Positions 1-7,037 of a DNA stretch of 15,041 nt are shown here, in pieces (positions within the stretch are counted from its first letter, which is position 1; every line of letters begins with the position of its first letter). The notes below the pieces were generated by a model that ran no database searches, was not told where the DNA came from, and was given only the letters and a program-made list of their open reading frames with translations. The translations under genes were made by a program, and so were the position numbers. The DNA comes from Lachnospiraceae bacterium UBA5895 (GTDB lineage: Bacteria > Bacillota > Clostridia > Lachnospirales > Lachnospiraceae). The DNA lies in the NCBI GenBank assembly GCA_002431915.1, contig DJEP01000043.1, positions 1-15,041 of the forward strand, in the 5' to 3' direction.

Positions 1-2390
1 CTCTCTTCCCCCAGCCTTTCCAGTGCCGATGCGCCGACGCCGAATGCTGTTACCGCAGTTTCCGGGTGCATAAGAGTATTCAGGAAGCATCTCAGCCTGT
101 CACCGGTAAGCAGCTGCTCTCCATTTTCCGCACGTTCTTCCAGATCAAAATAGCCCCGGGCCAGTCTCTTTTTTTCTTCGTCATTCAGGATATTGCTGCC
201 TGTCAGCACCTGTTCTGTATAGGTTCTGTTCCGGTACATCTCCATCGGATCACCGGACGGCTGCATACTGTTGATGAATGCCAGAATTGCAGCCTCCGGC
301 TCCGGTCTTGTATCCGTTTTTTCCTTGATACATTTCACCAGATTCTCACAGAATTTGTCCACACGCAAAGCTTCTGCCTGCTTCCGGACTTCTGTTTCCA
401 GGGCCTCATCCAGCTTTTCATCGCCGGCCTTAAGCATTTTCTCCACATCTGTGCTTCCTTCTTCAAAATCGTGAACCTGCTCTTCTTTCTGTTCCATCCG
501 TTCCCTATGGACCGCTTCTTTTACAGACTTCAGTTTTTCCGCATTTTCATGATCCCTTACCGCTGCTTCATAAGCCCTGATCTCTTCCCTGTAGTCCGAA
601 ATAAGGAATGCGAAGATTCTCTTCCAGAGAGAAGGCCTCTCCGGCAGTGGCTCACGCTCAATATCTCTGATATACTCCTGTAAGGGGGCAATTCCACATT
701 CCTGTCCCTCATTCCCCATGTCCAGACGGACAGCCATGACTTCGTTTCTCGTCTCCGCACCGGCGGGTGCCTGGAGGAAAATACCGTTCGTCTCTGCCTC
801 CAGGCATCTCTCCTTCAGCTGTTCCAGATCACTTCCGTCCGGCTTCGCCATGAGATATTCTCTGGTGCCGTCCGGACGTAACAGAAAGATGCAGTGAGTT
901 CCATTGGTCAACAGTTCTGTCAACGCATCCTCTGTCTCCAGCAGATCCGTGCACCATTTTTCCTCAGAGCTGTGCAGACAATTACTCAGACGATTCGAAA
1001 GGATATCCACCTTAATAGCATTTTTCCTTTCTTTCTTTTCCCGTTCTATCAGGTTGTCTTCCACTTCCATCATCTTCCGGAAACGTTTCTCCCACTGTTC
1101 GGAATGGATGTTCTCTCCTCTCCGCTCTGCTTCCAGTGCCTCTGCGTACGCTCTGTTTTCCGGTATTGCCTCAACATGGTAAGTGACCGGATTTTCCTGC
1201 AGACCTTCTTTTTCCAGGAGCTCCAAAGTATCCTCTCTGGTAAATACTCCCATGTCCTTCACGGTATTCAGCGCATTTATCAGATCTTTCCCCTCTTTTT
1301 GCAGTACCTCCCGGAAATAATCGGATTGCTTCACCTTTTCCAGTAAAAATTCCCTGTTCTCCGGATACTTTGCTGCAACCGCCCGGGTGAAATCCCCATA
1401 ACCCTGCATTGTCACCGCCTCATTGCATCTTCCCTCCAGAGCCATCTTGTATTTTGTGAGTTCTAACGGTCCCAGAATCTCTTTCAGATAAATATAGCTA
1501 TTGTCATAGTTGTGGCTTCCACTCATAATATCTATAAACCGTTGTCCGATGGGCATGGGGATTCCTCCCGGCAGCTTTTCCTGTTTCAGATGTTCCGCAT
1601 AGATTTCTTCTTTTCTCTGGTCACTTTCCCGCTGGGATACTGCAAAGATCTGATTCAGCAATATCACTTCGGCGATTTCATCCTCTGTCAGATTTTCTCC
1701 CTTTTGGGTTTTCTCAAAACATACTCGTCCCTTTTCCAGCGCCTCTTTATAAAATGCCATTTTTCCACGGAAGATGGGGATGTCTTCCATGTCTGCATCC
1801 TCCAGGATCTGCGGATCCCGCATTTCGGGATGTTTTTCCAGAAAATCCAGTGCCATCTCCGTGATACGATAGCTGGAATAGTCCTCAGGCTTTGCTTGAA
1901 TTTCTCTCCACATACCTCGTTGGATCAGGAGCATATTCTTAACACCTTCGCTGAACAGTTTTCTGGTCTCTGTCAGATCATTTTGTGCCAGCTGTCCGAA
2001 CAACTCCGGCAGAAGATCCCTTCCTTTTGCATAAGCCTCACTGATGCCCTTCTGCCTTTTAAAGTCGTCACTGCAGAGGCTGTTGGTCATCAGCATCGTA
2101 ATCTGTCTCAAGATTTCATTCTTCCGGGGATCCGCCAGCTGATTGGGGGATGAGGAACCGGTGATCCGGGTTCCCTCCATGCATCTGTCGCTGCAGGTAA
2201 TGGTCGCCAGAAGCGCCCGGCAATCGTCCTCCGTATATCCTTCCGGAACCCGGTAGGTCTTCTCCCGCAGTTCTTCCGCCAGATACATTCCCTTCGGAAA
2301 AGTTCCCTGCGGAGAAAAATAATCCTGAATCTTCTGATCCACAAACGGAACTTCTCTTATACATCTCTCAAAGATGGAATTCAATATCAT
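1..2390 (-). CDS. Large unrecognised protein, 3' end outside window
   Basis: I read this frame codon by codon from the ATG at 2390 to the window edge: 796 complete codons and no stop. I do not recognise the family. The product looks soluble: no signal peptide and no convincing membrane segment, although an amphipathic stretch with Trp-Lys-Arg-Ile-Phe lies near residue 588. It is rich in Glu, Lys, Arg and Leu and probably mostly helical, with highly charged, coiled-coil-like parts near residues 445-470 and 600-660. Cysteines are scattered without a clear metal-binding pattern. The start is well supported: an AAGGAG ribosome site lies just upstream, and the ATG overlaps the stop of the DUF975 gene as ATGA, which suggests translational coupling. 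It is therefore probably the third gene of the kinase-DUF975 operon. Its function is unknown; a cytoplasmic partner of the membrane protein is only a guess. Confidence 0.88.
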   Translation of the reverse strand, partial: MILNSIFERCIREVPFVDQKIQDYFSPQGTFPKGMYLAEELREKTYRVPEGYTEDDCRALLATITCSDRCMEGTRITGSSSPNQLADPRKNEILRQITMLMTNSLCSDDFKRQKGISEAYAKGRDLLPELFGQLAQNDLTETRKLFSEGVKNMLLIQRGMWREIQAKPEDYSSYRITEMALDFLEKHPEMRDPQILEDADMEDIPIFRGKMAFYKEALEKGRVCFEKTQKGENLTEDEIAEVILLNQIFAVSQRESDQRKEEIYAEHLKQEKLPGGIPMPIGQRFIDIMSGSHNYDNSYIYLKEILGPLELTKYKMALEGRCNEAVTMQGYGDFTRAVAAKYPENREFLLEKVKQSDYFREVLQKEGKDLINALNTVKDMGVFTREDTLELLEKEGLQENPVTYHVEAIPENRAYAEALEAERRGENIHSEQWEKRFRKMMEVEDNLIEREKKERKNAIKVDILSNRLSNCLHSSEEKWCTDLLETEDALTELLTNGTHCIFLLRPDGTREYLMAKPDGSDLEQLKERCLEAETNGIFLQAPAGAETRNEVMAVRLDMGNEGQECGIAPLQEYIRDIEREPLPERPSLWKRIFAFLISDYREEIRAYEAAVRDHENAEKLKSVKEAVHRERMEQKEEQVHDFEEGSTDVEKMLKAGDEKLDEALETEVRKQAEALRVDKFCENLVKCIKEKTDTRPEPEAAILAFINSMQPSGDPMEMYRNRTYTEQVLTGSNILNDEEKKRLARGYFDLEERAENGEQLLTGDRLRCFLNTLMHPETAVTAFGVGASALERLGEE

Positions 2391-3103
2391 TTTATTCTGT
2401 CTCCTTTTTTAGTTCCTGTCTTTAAAGCATGATACAACTCTGCATTCGTCAACAGAGCGTAGGGCATTACATAGAAGGTTTCCAGGATACCCAGCGTGCA
2501 GACACCCAGGATATGCCATCCGATAAAGGACAGATCCAATACAAAAGCATTCCATTTCTGTCCCCTCATCATTTCCTTACTCCTTGCAAAAGCTTCCCCG
2601 GAACTCATGCCGGGATTTTCTGCAATCAGATAAATCACCATCCGGTATTCATATGCCTTGACAATTCCCGGAACAACCAGAAGCAGTGACCACAAAACAA
2701 TATATAATCCCTGCAGGAACATGGTTTTGGCAACATTCAGGTAGGAATTCTTAAAGGCAAACAATACATCTCCGCATTTTGCAGTGCCTTCCTTGCAATT
2801 CAGAAGCAGCTTCTGTGCACCCACACGGAAGGGGCCGGATACAAATATGGAGAACAGCAGGGATACCAGGAAAATTACTGCACAGGCTCCCAGAATAAGT
2901 CCTATCGTTGCCAACACTGTCGAAGCATCCACTCCGTCATAAGTTACCATAACCTGCTGTGCTTCGTCCGATGCATTCCGGCCGCCGGAAGAGCTGCTGC
3001 CTGCAGTAAACAGTGCCGTGATCAGAGAAGCAAAAAATGCTTTCCAGTAGTTTGACTTCAGCAGACTCTTTGCGTTTGTTTTTAATTCTTTTCTTGTCCA
3101 CAT
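2387..3103 (-). CDS. DUF975 family integral membrane protein
   Basis: A 238-residue protein that begins MWTRKELK, followed by a lysine-rich amphipathic start and an early hydrophobic segment (about 20-34). More membrane segments lie near 62-88, 124-150 and 186-210. The Pro-Gly-Ile-Val-Lys-Ala-Tyr-Glu-Tyr-Arg stretch at 145-154 and the Ser-Lys-Glu-Met-Met-Arg-Gly stretch near 175-181 are typical of DUF975 (Pfam PF06161), common in Firmicutes and of unknown function. The frame is open for 42 more codons upstream, but I prefer the ATG at 3103: it has a GGGAG ribosome site at good spacing, and the upstream codons overlap the end of the kinase gene and a 9-bp tandem repeat. It lies 49 nt after the kinase stop and overlaps the next gene by 4 nt (ATGA), so all three are probably co-transcribed. 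Confidence 0.9.
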   Translation of the reverse strand: MWTRKELKTNAKSLLKSNYWKAFFASLITALFTAGSSSSGGRNASDEAQQVMVTYDGVDASTVLATIGLILGACAVIFLVSLLFSIFVSGPFRVGAQKLLLNCKEGTAKCGDVLFAFKNSYLNVAKTMFLQGLYIVLWSLLLVVPGIVKAYEYRMVIYLIAENPGMSSGEAFARSKEMMRGQKWNAFVLDLSFIGWHILGVCTLGILETFYVMPYALLTNAELYHALKTGTKKGDRIK

Positions 3104-3120
3104 AATAGGTTCTCCCTTTC

Positions 3121-3147
3121 TTTTGTTGATTTTGTTGATTTTGTCAA
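3121..3147. repeat. Three 9-bp tandem units between kinase and DUF975 genes
   Basis: Two perfect copies of TTTTGTTGA (3121-3129 and 3130-3138) are followed by a third with two changes (3139-3147). The array fills most of the 49-nt gap between the kinase stop and the DUF975 start, and ends just upstream of the DUF975 ribosome site. It makes an A-rich, unstructured stretch in the mRNA, which may help ribosome access, or it may simply be slippage. Confidence 0.6.
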
Positions 3148-3152
3148 TCTTA

Positions 3153-4469
3153 TTAAAAATGCATTTCTGCACTTTGTTCTTTTGGGATCCGGATTTTGGC
3201 AATGGTGCCTCCCTCCGCCGGGTTCTCATACGTCAGTGTGGCATGCACCACATCTGCCAGACGGCTTCTGATGTTCTCCACCCCCACATGGCTCTTTCCA
3301 TCCTCGGGAATGGAATGTCCGTCATAGCCTACTCCATTATCCTGTACCACAACTTCATAAGCATCCTCCAGTTCTCTGGTAGCGATCCACACCGTCCCGG
3401 ACTGTCGGATGCCATGCTTGATTGCATTTTCCACCAATGGCTGTACCGTCAGAATCGGTATCAAGAAATCTTCCTCTTCGATATCATACTCTATCCGCAG
3501 CTTATCCCCGAACCGGATTTGCTCCAGCACCAGGTAGTTCTCGATGTTTTCCAGTTCCTGTGAGAACAAGATCGGTTCCGGATTCTTCAGCACGTTCATA
3601 TTGGCTCGGAGGAACTCTGCGAAAGAAATGGTGGCATGTCTGGCCATCTTCGGATTTTTCTCACATAGCTGTGCAATGGCCGTCAGGGAATTGAACAGGA
3701 AATGCGGCTGGATCTGGCTCATCATGATCTCCTGCTGCTGTCTGTTCATTTTCCGTTCCTGCTCCAGCAGCTGCTCTGCCATTTCCACACACTCTCTGGA
3801 CCGGTCCATCTGCCAGGAGAAAAAAATCATCAGCATCGAAATGGCAATGGCAATATTTAACAGGGCAACTCCATATACAAACAGCTGTACCAGCAGTGCC
3901 AGCAGCGGTAAAGCCATATAGGACAGCAATGCCGCAAACATCTCATTACTGAAGCATTTTCTGTGATAGATCATCAGATACACCGCCAGCACCATCCCCA
4001 CAATGGCAATCACCTGGGAAATATAAAAATTGTTTGTACGATGATAGAAATTATTTTCGTCAAAATAATAAAAGAAATCGGTAAATTGACTTACTTCCAC
4101 CATCACGGCGCCTACTGCGCTGATTGCGTAGATGGCATAACACCACAACCGGATGGGAAAATCCGTCTTGCCATCAATCACATACAATTGATAGGTGGTA
4201 AATTCCGCCAATATTCCATAACTGATCAGGTACACTGCAAGATTGCTCATACGTACCATGACCGCACCCAGTTCTCCCGGATATCCGCGGAATCCCCAGG
4301 CCAGGGCATCCATGATCATAAGTGCCGCCACAGTCAGCTCCATGAATACGATCATGCGATCCGCCTTGTTGCCTTTTCGTCTTCCCAGATATACCGACAG
4401 TGCTGCAATCAGGCAGAAAACGCCACCCCAGATTTCCAGTGATATATGTATAAATGCTATTGCTGACAT
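3153..4469 (-). CDS. Membrane sensor histidine kinase, LytS/YehU-like, 7TM N-terminus
   Basis: A 438-residue sensor kinase. The first 220 residues carry about seven hydrophobic segments (roughly 8-28, 38-60, 67-90, 107-127, 148-168, 180-200 and 202-219), so sensing is probably by a membrane-embedded or extracellular-loop signal. A linker coil (225-250) leads into the His_kinase domain (PF06580 type) with the hallmark QPHFLFN, phospho-acceptor His256. The ATPase domain shows the N-box (Glu347, Asn348, Lys351, His352), the Asp377-Asn-Gly-Val-Gly motif and the G-box around Gly396. The start has a GAGGAAG ribosome site. In this family the partner is normally a LytTR or AraC-type response regulator encoded next door, but none is seen here: upstream is the buk terminator and downstream is the DUF975 gene. 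It is probably the first gene of the kinase-DUF975-large protein operon. Confidence 0.93.
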   Translation of the reverse strand: MSAIAFIHISLEIWGGVFCLIAALSVYLGRRKGNKADRMIVFMELTVAALMIMDALAWGFRGYPGELGAVMVRMSNLAVYLISYGILAEFTTYQLYVIDGKTDFPIRLWCYAIYAISAVGAVMVEVSQFTDFFYYFDENNFYHRTNNFYISQVIAIVGMVLAVYLMIYHRKCFSNEMFAALLSYMALPLLALLVQLFVYGVALLNIAIAISMLMIFFSWQMDRSRECVEMAEQLLEQERKMNRQQQEIMMSQIQPHFLFNSLTAIAQLCEKNPKMARHATISFAEFLRANMNVLKNPEPILFSQELENIENYLVLEQIRFGDKLRIEYDIEEEDFLIPILTVQPLVENAIKHGIRQSGTVWIATRELEDAYEVVVQDNGVGYDGHSIPEDGKSHVGVENIRSRLADVVHATLTYENPAEGGTIAKIRIPKEQSAEMHF

Positions 4470-4545
4470 CTGTCTTCCTCTTCACGATATTGTTTATCCT
4501 TATCTCAGAGCCATCTTAGCACGTAAAAGGAGACAACACGGGGAC

Positions 4546-4590
4546 AAAAAACCGGGTGAATTTCCATTTCTCATGAAATTCACCCGGTTT
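4546..4590 (-). terminator. Rho-independent terminator after buk
   Basis: Two perfect 15-nt arms (4549-4563 and 4576-4590, AAACCGGGTGAATTT and its complement) enclose a 12-nt loop. On the minus strand the second arm runs into TTTTTT then GTCC. No such T-run follows on the plus strand, so it ends transcripts coming from buk. It separates ptb-buk from the kinase operon, which therefore needs its own promoter in 4470-4545 or readthrough. Confidence 0.92.
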
Positions 4591-4621
4591 GCTATGTCAG
4601 TCTATAGAATTATGTTATATT

Positions 4622-5689
4622 TTAGTACTGCTTTACCTGCTCTTCGCCGTTCATGACACGCAGAGCCCCCTGTGCCAGTGCTAACAGCTCGTCCTCACCC
4701 GGATATACGGTTACGGGAGCGATCCAGCCGCATCTTTCTTTCAGTTTAGCCACAACGTCTTCACCGTATGCAATACCGCCGGTGATGATGATCTGGTCAA
4801 CCTTACCGTTCAGCACACATGCCATGGCACCGATGTCCTTAGCCACCTGTAACAGGAATGCCTGTTTAACCTCTGCTGCCTTGGCATCGCCTTCGTTGGC
4901 ACGCCTGGTCACCTCACGCATATCGTTGGTACCCAGATAGGAATTCAGGCCGCCCTTGCCGATCAGCTTTGCGTTGATCTCCTTCTCAGTATATTTTCCG
5001 GAAAAGCACATTTTTACCAGTGCCGCACAAGGAATGCCGCCTGCGCGTTCGGGAGAGAATGCACCGTCACCGTCGAAGGCACTGAATACATCTACAACCC
5101 TGCCGTCCTCATGTGCGCCAACGGATACACCGCCGCCCATGTGTACAACTACCAGTCTCAGAGACTCATAAGGCTTACCGGCTTCTTTTGCATATCTCTT
5201 GGCAACTGCCTTCTGATTCAGTGCATGGAAGATACTGCCTCTGGGAATCTCTTCCAGACCGGAATATCTTGCAATGGGCATCAGTTCATCTACTACAACA
5301 GGATCTACAATGTAAGAAGGAACGCCGATCTCATCGCCGATCTCTCTTGCCAGAATACCACCCAGGTTGGAGGCATGCTGACCCTGGACACCGATTTTCA
5401 GATCCTCCAGCAGATCATCGGTTACAGCATAAGTACCGCTTGGGATGGGTTTTAACAGACCACCACGTCCTACAATCACGTTGAAGCTCTTCAGGTCACA
5501 GTTTTTCTCTGCCAGAAGATCGGTAATGATCTTCTTACGGAAATCCTTCTGTTCGAAAATAGTATTGTATTTGGAAATCTCCTCGGTGGAATGTCTCAGG
5601 GTTTCCTCAAATAATAAGGTCTCATCCTCAAATACACCGATCTTGGTGGAGGTGGAACCGGGGTTGATTACCAGACTCTTGATTGCCAT
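4622..5689 (-). CDS. buk: Butyrate kinase
   Basis: A 355-residue member of the acetate/butyrate kinase (ASKHA) family, the usual length for Buk. It transfers the phosphate of butyryl-phosphate to ADP, giving butyrate and ATP, in the cytoplasm. The N-terminal phosphate-binding loop INPGSTSTK (8-16) is intact. So are VGRGG (73-77), HASNLGG (105-111), the [14 protein letters not shown] segment (183-196), the [17 protein letters not shown] segment (202-218) and TGGIAYG (303-309). Isobutyrate or other short branched acids are possible substrates in this family. I set the start at 5689 because an AGGAGG lies 9 nt upstream and the protein then begins [11 protein letters not shown] as in other Buk proteins; the frame stays open 39 codons further up, nearly to ptb. 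It follows ptb by 120 nt in the same transcript and is followed by a strong terminator. Confidence 0.96.
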   Translation of the reverse strand: MAIKSLVINPGSTSTKIGVFEDETLLFEETLRHSTEEISKYNTIFEQKDFRKKIITDLLAEKNCDLKSFNVIVGRGGLLKPIPSGTYAVTDDLLEDLKIGVQGQHASNLGGILAREIGDEIGVPSYIVDPVVVDELMPIARYSGLEEIPRGSIFHALNQKAVAKRYAKEAGKPYESLRLVVVHMGGGVSVGAHEDGRVVDVFSAFDGDGAFSPERAGGIPCAALVKMCFSGKYTEKEINAKLIGKGGLNSYLGTNDMREVTRRANEGDAKAAEVKQAFLLQVAKDIGAMACVLNGKVDQIIITGGIAYGEDVVAKLKERCGWIAPVTVYPGEDELLALAQGALRVMNGEEQVKQY

Positions 5690-5806
5690 TGTATGTTTCC
5701 TCCTGTATTCACTCTTATGTTTTGCCGCTTTATCCACTACAGCATCTATCCCTGCCGACAGCAGTTCACTCGCAGCTTCCGCAACGGCATCTATAATGAT
5801 ATCCAT
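5690..5806 (-). other. In-frame 39-codon stretch between ptb and buk
   Basis: From an ATG at 5806, only 3 nt after the ptb stop, the buk frame is open for 39 codons before the normal Buk start. The would-be peptide looks protein-like: an amphipathic segment beginning [16 protein letters not shown], then a Lys/Arg-rich end. No good ribosome site precedes the ATG (only a weak AGAAG), but reinitiation after ptb is conceivable. It could give a minor extended Buk, be the remnant of a small gene, or be chance. Confidence 0.3.
5699..5704 (-). promoter_or_regulatory. Ribosome binding site deciding the buk start
   Basis: A perfect AGGAGG lies 9 nt before the ATG at 5689. It supports the 355-residue Buk start over the longer in-frame ATG at 5806, and shows that buk is translated independently of ptb. 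Confidence 0.9.
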
Positions 5807-5809
5807 AGC

Positions 5810-6727
5810 TTACTTCTGATTTTTCTTCATCTCTTCTGACACAACTGCTGCCAGTGCCAGAGAATATACCTTGGTCTCGAAGGTATCGGAACGGCTGGTC
5901 AGGACCACAGGCACTTTGGTACCGGTCAGGATGCATCCGTTCTTTACTTTTACCATATGTACAATTGCCTTGTATACCAGGTTGCCGGCATGGATATCCG
6001 GGAACAACAGGACATCGGCATCGCCCTGGATCTTACGGTCGGTTGCTCCCTTATGTTTGGCAGCTTCGGGATCGATTGCCAGATCCAGAGACAGGGGACC
6101 GTCTACGATACAGCCGGGGATCTGACCTTCTTCGCACATCCTGGTCAGTTCTGCCGCATCTACGGTAACGGGCATCTTGGGATTCACAACTTCTACCGCT
6201 GCCAGAGGTGCTACCTTTGGCATTGCAACGCCGCAGGCATTACATACGGGAATGGTGTTCTTGATGATCTGCACCTTCTCCTCTAATGTAGGGTATGTCA
6301 TAAATGCAACATCGGTCAGGAATAATAGTCTGTCAATGCCGGGAATCTCAAATACACATACATGAGACAGGGTTCCGCCGGTGCGAAGACCTACTTCTTT
6401 GTTCAGTACGCTCTTTAAGAAATTCTTAGAGTCGATCAGACCCTTCATATACATATCTGCGCGGCCGTCATGTGCCAGCTTTACAGCTTTCAGGGAAGCC
6501 TCGATCATATCCGGCTCGTTGATGATCTCATAATCGGTCAGATCCATATTCATTCCTGCTGCGATCTCACGGATCTTCGCCTCATCACCTACCAGAATTG
6601 CATCTGCAATGCCCAGTCTCTTGGCTTCATGTACAGCTTCCAGCACGGCACTGTCCTGTGCAACGGAAACAGCAACGGTCTTCTTCCCACATTCTTTTAC
6701 TTTTGCTACGATGTCATCAAAATTCAT
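5810..6727 (-). CDS. ptb: Phosphate butyryltransferase
   Basis: A 305-residue phosphate acyltransferase of the Ptb/Pta family. It exchanges CoA of butyryl-CoA for phosphate, making butyryl-phosphate for the butyrate kinase encoded next. Recognisable blocks are the N-terminal MNFDDIVAKVKE, MYMKGLIDSKNFLKSVLNK (92-110), LTDVAFMTYPTLEEK (137-151), VDGPLSLDLA (208-217), LLFPDIHAGNLVYKA (240-254) and VVLTSRSDT (274-282). All match the Ptb subfamily rather than the longer acetate-specific Pta. I chose the ATG at 6727, with Gly/Ala-rich purine runs just upstream (GGAAAGGAATGGAAG), because it gives the family's usual length. The longer frame to 6805 starts at a GTG inside a hairpin. The gene has its own promoter and a long structured leader. 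The pair is separate here from any butyryl-CoA synthesis genes. Confidence 0.95.
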   Translation of the reverse strand: MNFDDIVAKVKECGKKTVAVSVAQDSAVLEAVHEAKRLGIADAILVGDEAKIREIAAGMNMDLTDYEIINEPDMIEASLKAVKLAHDGRADMYMKGLIDSKNFLKSVLNKEVGLRTGGTLSHVCVFEIPGIDRLLFLTDVAFMTYPTLEEKVQIIKNTIPVCNACGVAMPKVAPLAAVEVVNPKMPVTVDAAELTRMCEEGQIPGCIVDGPLSLDLAIDPEAAKHKGATDRKIQGDADVLLFPDIHAGNLVYKAIVHMVKVKNGCILTGTKVPVVLTSRSDTFETKVYSLALAAVVSEEMKKNQK

Positions 6728-6836
6728 TTTCTTCCATTCCTTTCCGCCCCTTCTCAAGGCTTCCAGCAGCCCCAGCCATTCGCAAAATCGTGCGATAAAT
6801 CGCACTCTCCGCTGCTTTGCAGCTATTTTTGCTCAT
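6717..6836 (-). other. Possible 39-codon leader ORF overlapping the ptb start
   Basis: An ATG at 6834-6836 opens a 39-codon frame (beginning MSKNSCKAAESAIYR) that ends in TGA at 6717-6719, 8 nt past the ptb ATG and out of frame with it. No ribosome site is visible before it, and it runs through two hairpins of the leader. If translated it would couple to ptb; more likely it is only an open frame in an untranslated leader. Confidence 0.15.
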
Positions 6837-6955
6837 ATCTGTGGCGGTGACTCTATTCGAGTCACCCAGAATCAGTCAACACCGCCCTTGCCATGCAAGC
6901 ATGGCAAGAGCAGTCTCGTCCGATTCTGCTGCTTTCTGAATAGTCACTCTAATCG
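6728..6955 (-). promoter_or_regulatory. Structured leader RNA of ptb-buk
   Basis: About 228 nt lie between the predicted transcription start (near 6955) and the ptb ATG, with no supported gene. In transcript order they contain CTTGCCATG/CATGGCAAG (6900-6908 with 6887-6895), enclosed by CAGAATC/GATTCTG (6922-6928 with 6867-6873). Next is GGTGACTC/GAGTCACC (6859-6866 with 6846-6853), then GCTGC/GCAGC (6811-6823) and GTGCGAT/ATCGCAC (6790-6805). Two other pairings compete for the same 3' segment: GGCGGTG (6880-6886) with CACCGCC (6843-6849), and GTGACTATTC (6938-6947) with the GAATAGAGTCAC run (6847-6858). No hairpin has a T-run, so it is not a simple attenuator. I do not recognise a known riboswitch class. 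A dispersed repeat element is an alternative. Confidence 0.5.
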
Positions 6956-6960
6956 TTAAA

Positions 6961-6989
6961 ATAATAACACAGTAATATATAAAAATCAA
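6961..6989 (-). promoter_or_regulatory. Sigma-A-like promoter of ptb-buk
   Basis: On the minus strand TTGATT (6984-6989) and TATTAT (6961-6966) are separated by exactly 17 nt in an AT-rich stretch. It sits just after the terminator of the upstream operon and before the long leader of ptb. Predicted start of transcription near 6955. Confidence 0.7.
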
Positions 6990-7010
6990 GTGCATACGCA
7001 GATACATACG

Positions 7011-7037
7011 AAAAAGCCACCTCTAAATGAGGTGGCT
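7011..7037 (-). terminator. Terminator of the MMPL-GLUG-HAD operon
   Basis: Nine-nt arms AGCCACCTC (minus strand, 7029-7037) and GAGGTGGCT (7015-7023) enclose a 5-nt loop and are followed by TTTT. The first arm is the last codons of the HAD gene, and the TAG stop sits at the loop-arm border. It isolates the operon from the ptb promoter, 22 nt further on. Confidence 0.85.

Noticed and set aside
66..2153. Plus-strand frames of 150-213 codons (66-683, 894-1346, 1512-2153)
   Set aside because: They are complements of the large minus-strand gene, which is open over the whole stretch with a good start. Their products are Phe/Leu/Cys/His-rich and lack protein-like features.
3104..3229. Longer N-terminus for the DUF975 protein
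   Set aside because: The extra codons cover the kinase end and the tandem repeat, are Lys/Asn-rich, and have no ribosome site; the ATG at 3103 has one.
4513..4518. Possible extended -10 (TGC-TAAGAT) for the kinase operon on the minus strand
   Set aside because: A promoter is expected here, but no acceptable -35 lies 15-18 nt upstream, so I do not call it.
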